Below are positions 1 through 9,700 of a stretch of 64,000 nucleotides of DNA, piece after piece. Each line of letters begins with the position of its first letter. Position 1 is the first letter of the stretch. Source of the stretch: Rhodococcus pseudokoreensis (GTDB taxonomy: Bacteria; Actinomycetota; Actinomycetes; Mycobacteriales; Mycobacteriaceae); contig NZ_CP070619.1 of NCBI RefSeq assembly GCF_017068395.1, positions 1,984,001-2,048,000 on the forward strand, written 5' to 3'. Made by a program: the position numbers and the translations under genes. The notes beneath the pieces are model-generated. The model worked only from the letters and a program-made list of their open reading frames with translations, searched no databases and had not been told where the DNA came from.

Positions 1-296
1 CGGGCAACTCACCGCTGCGCACGTTCGCGGACCAGTCGGCGGCATTCTCACTCGCCGACCCGGCGGCATGGGTGGCGGACCTCCTCGACCGGCTCCGTAC
101 GAGAAGGTGGCAGGCGGTGATCCTGAACTGGTGGCGACCGTGGACGGTGTGGCAGCAGTACTCCGAGGCCATCGATGACGTGAACGGTTACCTGTTCCGG
201 GGCGACCACACCAGTTACTGGGTGCGGACCGCCCCGGGCACCGACCGCACCTACTGCGAGCTACTCGCCGATCGCGTCGGCAGCCTCTCGGACTGA
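1..296 (+). CDS. C-terminal part of an unidentified protein
   Basis: The reading frame is open from base 3, so the gene starts before the window. About 97 residues are visible, ending at TGA 294-296. The fragment is rich in Trp, Tyr and Arg (WWRPWTVWQQY, then SYWVRTAPGTDRTYCELLADR) and has no membrane segment, signal peptide or catalytic motif that I recognise. Nothing in its surroundings shows its role: the next gene points towards it from the minus strand. I do not assign a function. The coding call rests on the uninterrupted frame and the actinobacterial GC bias at third positions. Confidence 0.5.
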   Translation, partial: GNSPLRTFADQSAAFSLADPAAWVADLLDRLRTRRWQAVILNWWRPWTVWQQYSEAIDDVNGYLFRGDHTSYWVRTAPGTDRTYCELLADRVGSLSD

Positions 297-358
297 CACC
301 CGGGCGCACCGAGGGACTTCGGAGTGGGAGGGCTGCGTCGTCATCGCACTCCCCTCCG

Positions 359-1473
359 TCATTCTCGGATCGGCAGGTGATCGATGAGGTCCGCGGCATG
401 AACGGCACCGTCATGAGCGCGGATCCGCGCTCCCAGCGTTGCTGCGGTCACCCTGTGCGGTCCGGCTACGAGCAGCTCGCCGACCGCCGACCGGATGCGC
501 TCGGGCGCGGCTGTCTTGCGGAGACAACGAGCGACGCCGCGCTGCTCCAGACTGCGGCCGATCATCTTCTGATCGAGCGCCGGGTGAATCGGCAAAATGA
601 CCAAGGGTAAGTCGTGCGCGAGGGCGCGCATAGTGGTGTCGTGGCCGCCGTGTCCGATAACGAGGGTGGCGGTGGGCAAGATCTGATCGTGCGGAACGTA
701 GCCGTGCACTTCGGTGTTCGGGCCCGCCGAGAAGGTTGCCGGGTCGACGGACGGTCCGGTGGTGACAACGGTATGGGCGGGCATTCCACCTACCGCCTCG
801 ACGATGTTCCGTAAGGCCCGCTGTTGCCCGTCGAAGTTGAGACTGCTGAGGCTGACCAGGATCAGCGGATCGCGTTCGGACACGGGTGTCAACGTGGACG
901 GTATCGGATGTTGCACCACCCCGGTGTAGTGGACGGAGGCGGGCAGGCTTCGGCGGGAGGCCGGATCAAGGTCCTTCTCGGTCGTCACCAGCGCGAGGTC
1001 CGATGACGTCCACAGCCTCAATGGCCGCAGACCCTTCAGACGGGCCATCACGGCGTCGTACCACGTGTCACACCTCGATACATGAACTCGTAGTAGGTGT
1101 GCACCAGCGTCACACGCGTCAGGTGCGCGTCGGCGGCGGCCTGCAGGGCTCCATACAGCAGGCAATCGACCACGACCACGTCTGTTGGCTCGCGCGCGAC
1201 GGTGTCGAGCAGATCGATTCCGGGCCCGGCGTCGGTGAAGACAGCAAGCGATTGGTACAAGCCAGTGACACCGGGATGTTTGGTGGTCGACTGCCAGGGT
1301 CGTGCGTGGGTGTAGGGCGTGAACGGGAAGCCATGACTTTCGATCCGCCGGCGTTGCTGGGCGTGTCCGAGAAATCGGACCTGGTGACCGCGGTTGCGTG
1401 CCTCCGTCGCGATGCCGAGAGCGGGTGGCACGTTTCCGCCGCCGTCCCAGGTGACGAACAGGATGCGTGCCAT
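359..1473 (-). pseudogene. Frameshifted GT1 (UGT/MGT-type) glycosyltransferase
   Basis: The N-terminal half reads from ATG 1473 in one frame (MARILFVTWDGGGN, an N-terminal Rossmann half with the Gly-rich acceptor-side loop) and stops at 1048. The C-terminal half continues in another frame (DTWYDAVMARLKGL onward) to TGA 359-361. It carries the GT1 nucleotide-sugar signature HGGHDTTMRA and a downstream LPIHPALDQ segment, as in macrolide-type glycosyltransferases. The two halves join without a gap in homology if one base is gained or two are lost between about 1050 and 1080. Combined length, about 370 residues, is usual for the family. It would transfer a sugar to a small lipophilic acceptor. 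Either the gene is broken or the sequence has an indel error. The SnoaL-like gene lies just upstream on the same strand. Confidence 0.7.
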
Positions 1474-1534
1474 GCGGTGCCTCCAGGCCAGTGGGAACGT
1501 GAGCGGGAAAGCGTGCTCGGACACGCATCGGCAC

Positions 1535-2071
1535 TCACATGCCCGCGGCCTTCCGCGCTGTGCGCTTGGCCCAGGCGTTGCGCACCAGCGACAGCGGGGT
1601 CGGCGGCACCCAGCCCAGCTGGACTGCCTGGCCGAGGTCGTCCCGCGTTGCCCAGTGCTCGACGACGCGGCCGTCTGCGACGCGCAACCAGTGCGACTGC
1701 CGGACCGCGAGCACTCGCCCGGTGGGCGCGAACACCTGGTCGATCGATCCGCGCTCGTCGTACACGACGAAGGGGCCGGAGTGCCTGCCCTTCATGATCG
1801 TGTAGACGACGGCGAGGTCGCCCTCGACCACGACGTCCTCGATGTCGAATCGCAGCTCGGAGAAGGCGGTGCGAAGCCATTCGGCGGTGGCGTAGAACGC
1901 GTCGGGTCCGCGTCCTCGCGTCCGCGGGGGTTCGGTCGCGCTCTCCCGGTTGAATGCGTCCGGGTGGACGACGGTGTCGAAATCGGCGCGGCTTCCGTTC
2001 GCCATGATCTCGATCGACCGGACAGCGAGGGATTTCACGTGGTCCGACGGGACCGGTTCCTCCACGTTCAC
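1535..2071 (-). CDS. SnoaL-like / NTF2-fold ester cyclase-type protein
   Basis: 178 residues with the polyketide-cyclase-like (SnoaL, NTF2-fold) pattern: an N-terminal helix with EIMANG, FDTVVHPDAFNRE, the helix WLRTAFSELRFDIEDVVVEGD, then strands ending in HWLRVADGRVVEHWATRDDL. The last motif is typical of ester-cyclase-like members. In this family the fold forms a hydrophobic pocket; some members close polyketide rings, others are of unknown function. It is the first gene of a probable two-gene unit with the frameshifted glycosyltransferase (61 bases apart), which would suit modification of a small lipophilic compound. No polyketide synthase is present, so the substrate is unknown. Confidence 0.7.
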   Translation of the reverse strand: MNVEEPVPSDHVKSLAVRSIEIMANGSRADFDTVVHPDAFNRESATEPPRTRGRGPDAFYATAEWLRTAFSELRFDIEDVVVEGDLAVVYTIMKGRHSGPFVVYDERGSIDQVFAPTGRVLAVRQSHWLRVADGRVVEHWATRDDLGQAVQLGWVPPTPLSLVRNAWAKRTARKAAGM

Positions 2072-2216
2072 GGTGCACTCCGCAACAGTCGGTTGGAACT
2101 CTCAGTATTCGACCGCCGTCGCCTCGAAGTCAACGATCCCGTGCCGGTCGACCGGACCCGGGATTTGCGCGCGCCTCAGCACAACGGCGGTCGACGGCGG
2201 TACCGTCGGGGAGGTG

Positions 2217-2942
2217 ATGGGACTGCCTGATGCGATCTCGGCCTGCTTGTTCGATCTCGACGGTGTGCTCACGGCGACGGCGGTACTGCACCGGAAGGCG
2301 TGGAAGCGCACGTTCGACGAGTTCCTGAAGCACCGGGAGGGCGCGAACTTCCAGCCCTTCACCGACCAGGACTACTACGACTACGTCGACGGACGCCCCC
2401 GCGCCGACGGGGTCCGGACCTTCCTCACCTCCCGCAACATCACGTTGCCGGAGGGAACGCCGGACGATCCCCCCGGCGCCGAGACCGTGAACGGCGTCGG
2501 GAACACCAAGAACCGGCTGCTGCTGAAGGTCATCGACGAGGAGGGCCCCAGCCCCTACCCCGGCTCGGTCCGCTACATCAGCGCGGCCTACGACGCCGGC
2601 CTGAAGATCGCCGTGGTCACGTCCTCCGCGAACGGGAAGGCCGTACTCGACGCCGCCGACCTCAGTCGGTATGTCCACGTTCGCATCGACGGTGTGGTGA
2701 TCCGGGAGCAGGGTCTCCGCGGAAAACCGGCACCGGATTCGTATCTCGCGGCCGCGCGCGCACTGAACGTGCACCCCGATCAGGCCGCCGTGTTCGAGGA
2801 CGCCCTGTCCGGGGTGGAATCGGGGCGCGCAGGCGAATTCGGTTACGTCGTCGGGGTGAATCGAAACGATCAGGCCGACGCGCTTCGCGAGCACGGCGCC
2901 GACGTGGTGGTGAACGACCTGGCCGAACTCCTGGAGAGGTGA
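2217..2942 (+). CDS. pgmB: Beta-phosphoglucomutase-type HAD phosphatase
   Basis: 241-residue HAD superfamily protein that would interconvert beta-glucose 1-phosphate and glucose 6-phosphate in the cytoplasm. The nucleophile and acid/base aspartates are in FDLDGVL (Asp13, Asp15). Motif 2 is VTSSANGK, the motif 3 Lys is in GLRGKPAPDSY, and the metal Asp pair is in VFEDALSGVESG. The cap domain carries HRKAWKRTFDEFL. ATG 2217 is preferred; a GTG at 2214 is directly upstream and in frame. The stop is 2 bases before the start of the GH65 gene, which releases beta-glucose 1-phosphate, so the two form one catabolic operon. The family call is firm; mutase rather than generic phosphatase is supported mainly by the neighbour. 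Confidence 0.88.
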   Translation: MGLPDAISACLFDLDGVLTATAVLHRKAWKRTFDEFLKHREGANFQPFTDQDYYDYVDGRPRADGVRTFLTSRNITLPEGTPDDPPGAETVNGVGNTKNRLLLKVIDEEGPSPYPGSVRYISAAYDAGLKIAVVTSSANGKAVLDAADLSRYVHVRIDGVVIREQGLRGKPAPDSYLAAARALNVHPDQAAVFEDALSGVESGRAGEFGYVVGVNRNDQADALREHGADVVVNDLAELLER

Positions 2943-2944
2943 GC

Positions 2945-5287
2945 ATGGACGACAAGGGCTACGAGATCTCGCCGTGGCAGCTGAAATGGCGCGGACTGGA
3001 TCTGGAGGCACTGCATGCCACCGAATCCACCTTCGCACTGTCCAACGGGCACATCGGGATTCGTGGCACGTTCGAGGAGGGTGAACCGCGCGGTCTCCCC
3101 GGCACCTACCTCAACGGGTTCTACGAGCAACGCCCCCTGCCCTATGCGGAGGCCGGCTACGGCTACCCCGAGGACGGGCAGACCGTCGTCAACGTGACCG
3201 ACGGCAGCATCATCCGCCTGCTCGTGGAAGACGAGCCCATGGACATGCGGTACGGCAGCGCACCCGCACACGAGCGGGTCCTCGACTTCCGCTCGGGCAC
3301 CCTGCGCCGCACCACCGAATGGACGTCACCGACCGGACGACGGGTCCGGATCCATTCGGAACGGCTCGTGTCCTTCACCTCCCGCGCGGTCGCCGCCATC
3401 CACTACGAGGTCGAGCCACTCGACGGCGACATCGAACTCGTCCTGCAGTCGGATCTGCTCGCCAACGAACAGATCCCCACCCGCACGGACGATCCGAGAG
3501 TGGCGGCCGCCCTGGACCGTCCGCTGGTGCCCGATTTCGCCGCCGCCCACGACTACCGTGCGGTGCTCGCCCACCACACGAGGGCCTCGGGACTGCGGAT
3601 GGCCGCGGGTATGGACCACGAGATCGAGTACCCCGCCAACGGGCGGTGCAGCATCGAGACGGAAGAAGATCTGGCCCGGCTCACCGTGGCCGTCGACGTT
3701 CCGCAGGGTGAACGCCTGAAGGTGACGAAGTACCTGGCCTACGGGTGGTCGGCGAGGCGGTCGACGCCTGCGCTGCGCGGCCAGGTCGAGGGAGCGCTCG
3801 CCGGGGCACTCGAAACCGGCTGGGAGACCCTGCTGAAACGGCAGCGGGAGTACCTCGACATCTTCTGGGCGACGGCGGACGTCGAGATCGACGGCGACGC
3901 GGAACTTCAGCAGGCGGTGCGGTTCGCACTATTCCACGTGCTGCAGGCGGGTGCCCGCGGTGAGTCGCGCGCGATCCCCGCGAAGGGCCTGACCGGCCCC
4001 GGCTACGACGGACACGCGTTCTGGGACACCGAGACGTTCGTGCTCCCCCTGCTCACGTACACGGTGCCGGATTCGGCCCGCGACGCACTGCGCTGGCGCC
4101 ATTCCACGCTGGACAAGGCGAAGAACCGCGCGGTGCAACTGGGGCAGGCCGGCGCCGTGTTCCCGTGGCGCTCGATCAACGGCGAAGAGTGCTCCGGCTA
4201 TTGGCCGGCGGGCACCGCGGCGTTTCATGTGGGTGCCGACGTCGCCGCCGCGACGTCCCGGTACCTGGCCGCGACCGGGGACGAGGAATTCGAGGCCGAG
4301 TGCGGCGTCGAACTGCTCGTGGAAACCGCCCGGCTGTGGACGTCGCTCGGTCACCACAATGCGCAGGGCGAGTTCCGGATCGACGGCGTCACCGGTCCGG
4401 ACGAGTACACCGCCGTCGCCGACAACAACGTGTTCACCAACCTCATGGCGCAGAAGAATCTGCACGACGCGGCGGCCGCCTGCGAGCGACGCCCCGGGCT
4501 GGCGCGCGAACTCGGCGTCGACGACGAGGAATCGGCGCTGTGGCGCGATGCCGCCGAGCACATGCGCATCCCGTTCGATGACGCGCTCGGTGTGCACCAG
4601 CAATCCGATGCCTTCACCCATCACGCCGAATGGGACTTCGAAGGCACCCCGCCCGAGCACTATCCGCTGCTGCTCAACTACCCGTACTTCGACCTGTATC
4701 GCAAGCAGGTGGTGAAGCAGGCAGACCTGGTGCTGGCGATGTATCTTCGCGGCGACGCCTTCACCGACGAGCAGAAGATCGCCAATTTCGCCTATTACGA
4801 GGCGCTGACGGTACGGGACTCGTCGCTGTCGGCGTGTGTGCAGTCGGTGATGGCAGCCGAGGTCGGTCAACTCCAACTCGCCTACGACTACCTCGCCGAG
4901 GCCGCGCTGACCGATCTCCACGACCTCCACTCCAACGTGGAGAACGGTTTGCACATCGCCTCACTCGCCGGGACGTGGATGGCGTGTGTCGCAGGGTTCG
5001 GCGGGATGCGCGACCACGACGGCGACATCTCCTTCGCACCCCGGATACCACCCCAGCTGGTCAACCTGTCGTTCCGGATGACGGTGCGGGGCAGCCAGAT
5101 CCACGTGGACATCCGGGCGAAGACCGCAACCTATCGGCTGCTGTCGGGCGAACCGGTCGAACTCGCCCACCACGGGAACCCTTTCACTCTCGACACCTTC
5201 CCGGTGACACGACCGATCCCGGATCCGCCGAACACCACGGCCGTACGGCAACCGTACGGCCGGGCGCCCGCCCGTCGCGGCGGCTGA
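2945..5287 (+). CDS. GH65 glycoside phosphorylase (maltose/trehalose/kojibiose type)
   Basis: 780 residues, the usual GH65 length. An N-terminal beta-sandwich (about 1-270, with ALSNGHIGIRGTFEEG) is followed by the (alpha/alpha)6 barrel and a small C-terminal sheet. The catalytic acid is Glu487 in VTGPDEYT. The barrel also has AFWDTETF, PWRSINGEECSGYWPAGTAAFH, KQADLVLAM and DSSLSACVQS, the last containing the phosphate-site serines. The enzyme splits an alpha-linked glucose disaccharide with phosphate and inverts the anomer to give beta-glucose 1-phosphate, the substrate of the mutase encoded 2 bases upstream. The start is ATG 2945, behind GGAGAGG. Whether the disaccharide is maltose, trehalose, kojibiose or nigerose cannot be told from sequence. 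Confidence 0.93.
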   Translation: MDDKGYEISPWQLKWRGLDLEALHATESTFALSNGHIGIRGTFEEGEPRGLPGTYLNGFYEQRPLPYAEAGYGYPEDGQTVVNVTDGSIIRLLVEDEPMDMRYGSAPAHERVLDFRSGTLRRTTEWTSPTGRRVRIHSERLVSFTSRAVAAIHYEVEPLDGDIELVLQSDLLANEQIPTRTDDPRVAAALDRPLVPDFAAAHDYRAVLAHHTRASGLRMAAGMDHEIEYPANGRCSIETEEDLARLTVAVDVPQGERLKVTKYLAYGWSARRSTPALRGQVEGALAGALETGWETLLKRQREYLDIFWATADVEIDGDAELQQAVRFALFHVLQAGARGESRAIPAKGLTGPGYDGHAFWDTETFVLPLLTYTVPDSARDALRWRHSTLDKAKNRAVQLGQAGAVFPWRSINGEECSGYWPAGTAAFHVGADVAAATSRYLAATGDEEFEAECGVELLVETARLWTSLGHHNAQGEFRIDGVTGPDEYTAVADNNVFTNLMAQKNLHDAAAACERRPGLARELGVDDEESALWRDAAEHMRIPFDDALGVHQQSDAFTHHAEWDFEGTPPEHYPLLLNYPYFDLYRKQVVKQADLVLAMYLRGDAFTDEQKIANFAYYEALTVRDSSLSACVQSVMAAEVGQLQLAYDYLAEAALTDLHDLHSNVENGLHIASLAGTWMACVAGFGGMRDHDGDISFAPRIPPQLVNLSFRMTVRGSQIHVDIRAKTATYRLLSGEPVELAHHGNPFTLDTFPVTRPIPDPPNTTAVRQPYGRAPARRGG

Positions 5288-5298
5288 GCCGGGACCGG

Positions 5299-6714
5299 TT
5301 ACACAGTCGAGGCCGACTGCGGTTGCAGGTATTCCCGGAAGGTGTCCGGACCGCGGGTACCCTCACGGGCACCGACCAGTACTCCGCCGACGATCGTCGC
5401 GCCGACGCCGCGCAGGATGACGGCACCCTCGGCGAGGTGCTGACGCTTCGTCTTGCCGTACCGGGCGACGATCAGCGCGCCGTCCGAGATCGCGGACAGG
5501 ACCGCGGAATCGGTGACCGGGAGCAGCGGGGCGCCGGCGAACACCACGTAGTCGAACCTGTCTCGCAGCGTCGCCACAACGGTTCTCGCGGTAGCCGAGC
5601 CGAGGAGCTCACTGGGATTCGCCGGCAGTGGACCGGACGGAAGCAGGGACAGGTGGTCGAACGTCGTGGTCCGGATCGCGTCCGCCAACTCGGCGTCGCC
5701 GCTCAGCACCGAACTCAGTCCGGCACCGGTAGCGCCCTGAATTCCCAGGGTCGACGCCACCAGCGGCTTCCTGAGGTCCGCTTCCACCACGCACACGGTC
5801 TGTCCCGCGGCCGCCAGGGCGACACCGAGGTTGAGCGCAGTCACATCCGAATCCTCACCCGGCGACGGACTCGCGACGACGATGACGTGCGGAGGGTTGG
5901 CCGCGTCGGCGAACTGCAGGTTGGTGCGTAACTGCCGGTACGCCGCCCCCAGCGGCGACGTGGCATCCGACATGTCCACGACGCCACGGGACAATTCGGT
6001 GTCGTCCGGTGTGATGCCGGTCAGGGGGGCACCGATCTGCCCCTCGACGGCGCGCCGGTCCTTCACCGTCGCGTCGAGCCAGTCGCGGATCACCGCGAGT
6101 GCGATGCCGAGCAGTAGACCGACCGCGAGTCCGAGAACCACGTTCCGGTTCTCCGACGTGGGCAGCGGATCCGTGGGAACCGTCGCGTTCTGTTCGATGG
6201 ACACGCGGGCCGGCTTCGGGTCCGGGTCCTCCATCGTGATCGAGTACCCCGACTCCGCGGTACCGGGATTCGCCAGGACCTGTGGCGGCTGAGCATCCTT
6301 GTTGGCCGCCGCGGCCTCGATGTCGGTCGCCGCCAGTTCGTCCATCATCGACACGAACTGCGCCGACAGCGTGTCGGCGATGTCGCGCGCCCGTTCCGGC
6401 GATGTGTCCTGCACCTTCACGTGCAGCAGCAGTTCGGGCACCGGGGTCGCCTTCACGTTCGCGACGAGTTCGGCCGGCGTCATGTCGAGACCGAGTTCGT
6501 CGATCGTCCGCTGCGCCAGCTTCTTCCCGGTCAGCAACTCGGCGTACGTGGCGAGGCGGGGCTGCGTGGACGAGACGTACAGCAATGTCGACGTCTGATA
6601 CACGGGCTTCGTGAACAACGTCGGAATGAAGGCGCCCAGCGTCACCACTACCACGGTGATCGCGACGAGCTTCCAGCGCTCCTTGACGATGCGCACATAG
6701 TCCTGGATGTCCAC
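5299..6714 (-). CDS. Wzz-type chain-length protein fused to a degenerate tyrosine-kinase domain
   Basis: 471 residues. The Wzz part has membrane segments near 17-36 and 190-208, with a periplasmic coiled region between, and a typical start (DIQDYVRIVKERWK). The cytoplasmic part (about 230-471) has the fold order of bacterial tyrosine autokinases (CpsD/Wzc), but its nucleotide-binding residues are lost. The Walker A region reads SPSPGEDSDVTALNLG, with no GK(S/T). Walker A-prime reads VCVVEADLRKP. The Walker B position is VVFAGAPLLPVTDSA, where active kinases have an Asp. There is no tyrosine cluster at the C-terminus. It may regulate polysaccharide length or export as a pseudokinase. The start is GTG 6714, directly after the TAA of the NRPS gene, so the two are co-transcribed. 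Confidence 0.85.
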   Translation of the reverse strand: MDIQDYVRIVKERWKLVAITVVVVTLGAFIPTLFTKPVYQTSTLLYVSSTQPRLATYAELLTGKKLAQRTIDELGLDMTPAELVANVKATPVPELLLHVKVQDTSPERARDIADTLSAQFVSMMDELAATDIEAAAANKDAQPPQVLANPGTAESGYSITMEDPDPKPARVSIEQNATVPTDPLPTSENRNVVLGLAVGLLLGIALAVIRDWLDATVKDRRAVEGQIGAPLTGITPDDTELSRGVVDMSDATSPLGAAYRQLRTNLQFADAANPPHVIVVASPSPGEDSDVTALNLGVALAAAGQTVCVVEADLRKPLVASTLGIQGATGAGLSSVLSGDAELADAIRTTTFDHLSLLPSGPLPANPSELLGSATARTVVATLRDRFDYVVFAGAPLLPVTDSAVLSAISDGALIVARYGKTKRQHLAEGAVILRGVGATIVGGVLVGAREGTRGPDTFREYLQPQSASTV

Positions 6715-9700
6715 TTACACCCTCTCTTTCCGCTTCGCTTCACGATCCCGCAGTACCGTTCCGACCACTTTCAACGCCGCCTGCGACGTCATGTGCCAGT
6801 GCCCGCTGTCGATGACGTGCTCACTGATACTCCCTACAACGTAGGGCTCCCAGCCCGCCGCCGCGCGAGTAGCGCCCGACTCTTCCCGTCCCGCGGCGAA
6901 GAACACGACGTCACCGCGGAAGACACGGGGTTCGTGAGTCCTCGTCAACTCGTGGTGCCGCCCGGCCCCGCCGATCATTCGGTGGAGATGCGCGGGCGTG
7001 ATCGCCGACAACGGGCCACCCAGCCTGCCCAGGAGGTTCACCGCGGCCTCGGGGGTGAGATCCGACACCGGGAATGGCAAGGAGTCCTCGAAACCCAGCC
7101 CGGCGAGCAGGTCCTCGGCACCGACCGGGAGCGCTTCGGGGGCGTGCTCCGTTCGACTGTCGAGCATCACCAGGATGGCGACTTCTTCGCCGACCGATTG
7201 GAGTTGGACGGCCATCGCGTGTGCCAGGACTCCGCCGAGGGACCAGCCCAGCAGGTGATACGGCCCGCCGGGCTGAATGCGGCGGATCTCCTCGACGTAC
7301 CGGGCCGCGAGTTCCTCGAGCGACTTGGGGGCCGGCCCGTCGGCGGTGACGGCGGGCGACTGGAGCCCGTAGATCGGGTGCTCCGGATGGAGATGCGGGG
7401 CAAGCCCCGAATAGCACCATGACAGGCCCACGATGGGATGGACACAGAACAGGGGTGGCCGCGTACCAGCCGTACGGATCGGGAGGACGACGCCGAGCGC
7501 CTCCTCGTCGTCGGACTCCCCCGAGTCCATTCGCTGTCCGATCGAGTGGGGTGTCGGGTCGGACATCAGCGACCGCAGTGGGATCTCCACCCCGGTATCG
7601 GATGCCAGCCGGTTCAGTACCCGCACCGCAAGAAGTGAGTTGCCGCCCAGTTCGAAGAAGTTGTCGTCGGCACCGACCCGGTCGATGCCGAGCGCCTCAC
7701 CGAACGCGGTCGCAACGGCGACCGCGGAGGCGGTCTCCGGCGCCCGGTAGCCGCGCGCTTCGAATTGCGGCGCAGGCAACGCCTTGCGATCGAGCTTTCC
7801 ATTGGGACCCAGCGGAAATTCGTCGAGCACCACGATTCGTGTCGGCACCATGTACGACGGCAGAGCGTGCCTCGCCGCCGTCCTGAGCAGCTCCGGATCC
7901 AGCGCCCGATTCCCGTCGGCCCGCACGTAGCCCACGAGGTGCTCCCCCGCGCGCACGTCGTCGACCAATGCGACCGCCGCTCGCGACACCCCCTCCGCGC
8001 GCTCGAGCACCGTCTCGATCTCCCCGAGCTCGATCCTCAGTCCTCGCAGTTTGATCTGGAAGTCCGTGCGCCCCAGATGTACCAACCGCCCGGATCCGTC
8101 CCACTTCACGAGGTCTCCGGTGCGGTACATCCTGCTTCCGGCGGGCCCGAACGGATTCGCGACGAAACGACCCGCCGTGAGGTCCCCACGGCCGACGTAT
8201 CCTCGGGCGAGTTGGGCGCCCGCGAGGTACAACTCACCTGCGATACCTGCTGGTACCGGCCGAAGACGCGTGTCCAGCACGAATACCTGTGTGTTCCAGA
8301 CCGGGCCCCCGATAGGAACCGAGGCTTCCGGCCGTCCGGTGATTTCACAGGCCGTGGTCGTCACGGCCGCCTCCGTCGGTCCGTACGTGTTGTGGAACGC
8401 CCCGGGCGCGAACGCCAGAACATTCGCCGCAAGTGCGGGAGAGAGTTCCTCGCCGCCGGCGAACACGTGGCGCACCGAGGTGAGGCAGTCACCGTGCCCG
8501 TCCGCGAGGAAGGCCGCCAGGACCGAGGGAACGAAGTGCACCATCGTGATTCGCTGATGCCGGATCACCGAGGCGAGATAGTCGACGTCGCGGTGTCCGC
8601 CGGGCCGGGTCACCACGAGCCGGGCCCCCACACACAGCGGGAGCAGGCACTCCCAGACGGACACGTCGAACGTGGACGGTGCCCGCAGAATGCCTCGATC
8701 GTCTGCGGTGACGTGGTACTCGCTCCGGAGCCAGTGCAGCTGGTTCACAATGGCGTTGTGACTCACCGTCACGCCCTTGGGCGTACCCGTCGAGCCTGAC
8801 GTGAATATCGTGTACGCGACGTTGTCCGGGCGCAGAGGTGCCACCCGGTCCGCGTCGGAGACCCGGTCCGGCCGGTAACCGGATACGTCTGCGGTGTCGA
8901 TCTCGATGCGAGGGATGCCCGACATCGACGGCAACTCGACCGTCGACAGGGTCACCACCAGCCTCGGTGTCGACGCCTCGATCACGGCGGCAATACGTTC
9001 GGCGGGATGCTCCGGATCCACCGGCACGTATCCGGCACCGGCCTTCAGGATCGCGAGTATCGCGACGACCAGGTCGAGTGACCGCTCGACGGCCAGCGCC
9101 ACCAGCGTGTCCGGTCCGATTCCGTGGCAGATGAGAAGCCGCGCCAGCCGGTTCGCGCGCTCGTCCAGTTCGGCGTACGTCACGACCTCGCCCTCGAAGA
9201 CGAGAGCGACCGCGTCCGGTGAACGCCGAACCTGGACGTCGAACAGGTCGACCACCGTCTGCGGCCGGATCTCCACGGCCGTGCAGTTCGGCGTGACGAG
9301 GATGCCGGGCGCTTCCGCGTCCGTGAGCAGACCGATGTCGCCGACACGGCCCCGGGGATCTGCCGCGAAGACGTCGAGCACGTGCTCGAGCAGCCGTGCC
9401 ACGCGTTCGGCTGTCGCAGCGTCGAACAGATCAGTCGCATAGGTGAGCCGACCCGACAAGCCGGCGGCTCTCCCCACTTCGTCGTATCGATCGGACAGGG
9501 AGAAATCGAGATCGAACTTGGTGACGGCAGCGTCGAAGTTCATCGGAGACAGTGTCAGCCCGGGCAACTCCCAGGTCGCGTCCACCTGGTTCTGAAACGC
9601 GAGCATGACCTGGAAGAGCGGCGAAAAGGACTGCGAACGCGGGGGGTTCATCCGTTCGACGAGCTGCTCGAACGGCACCTCCGAATGCGCCAGCGCACCG

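Noticed and set aside
321..357. A weak hairpin (GGAGTG / CACTCC) between the first two genes
   Set aside because: Only six pairs with a 19-base loop and no T-run; it is too weak to call a terminator.
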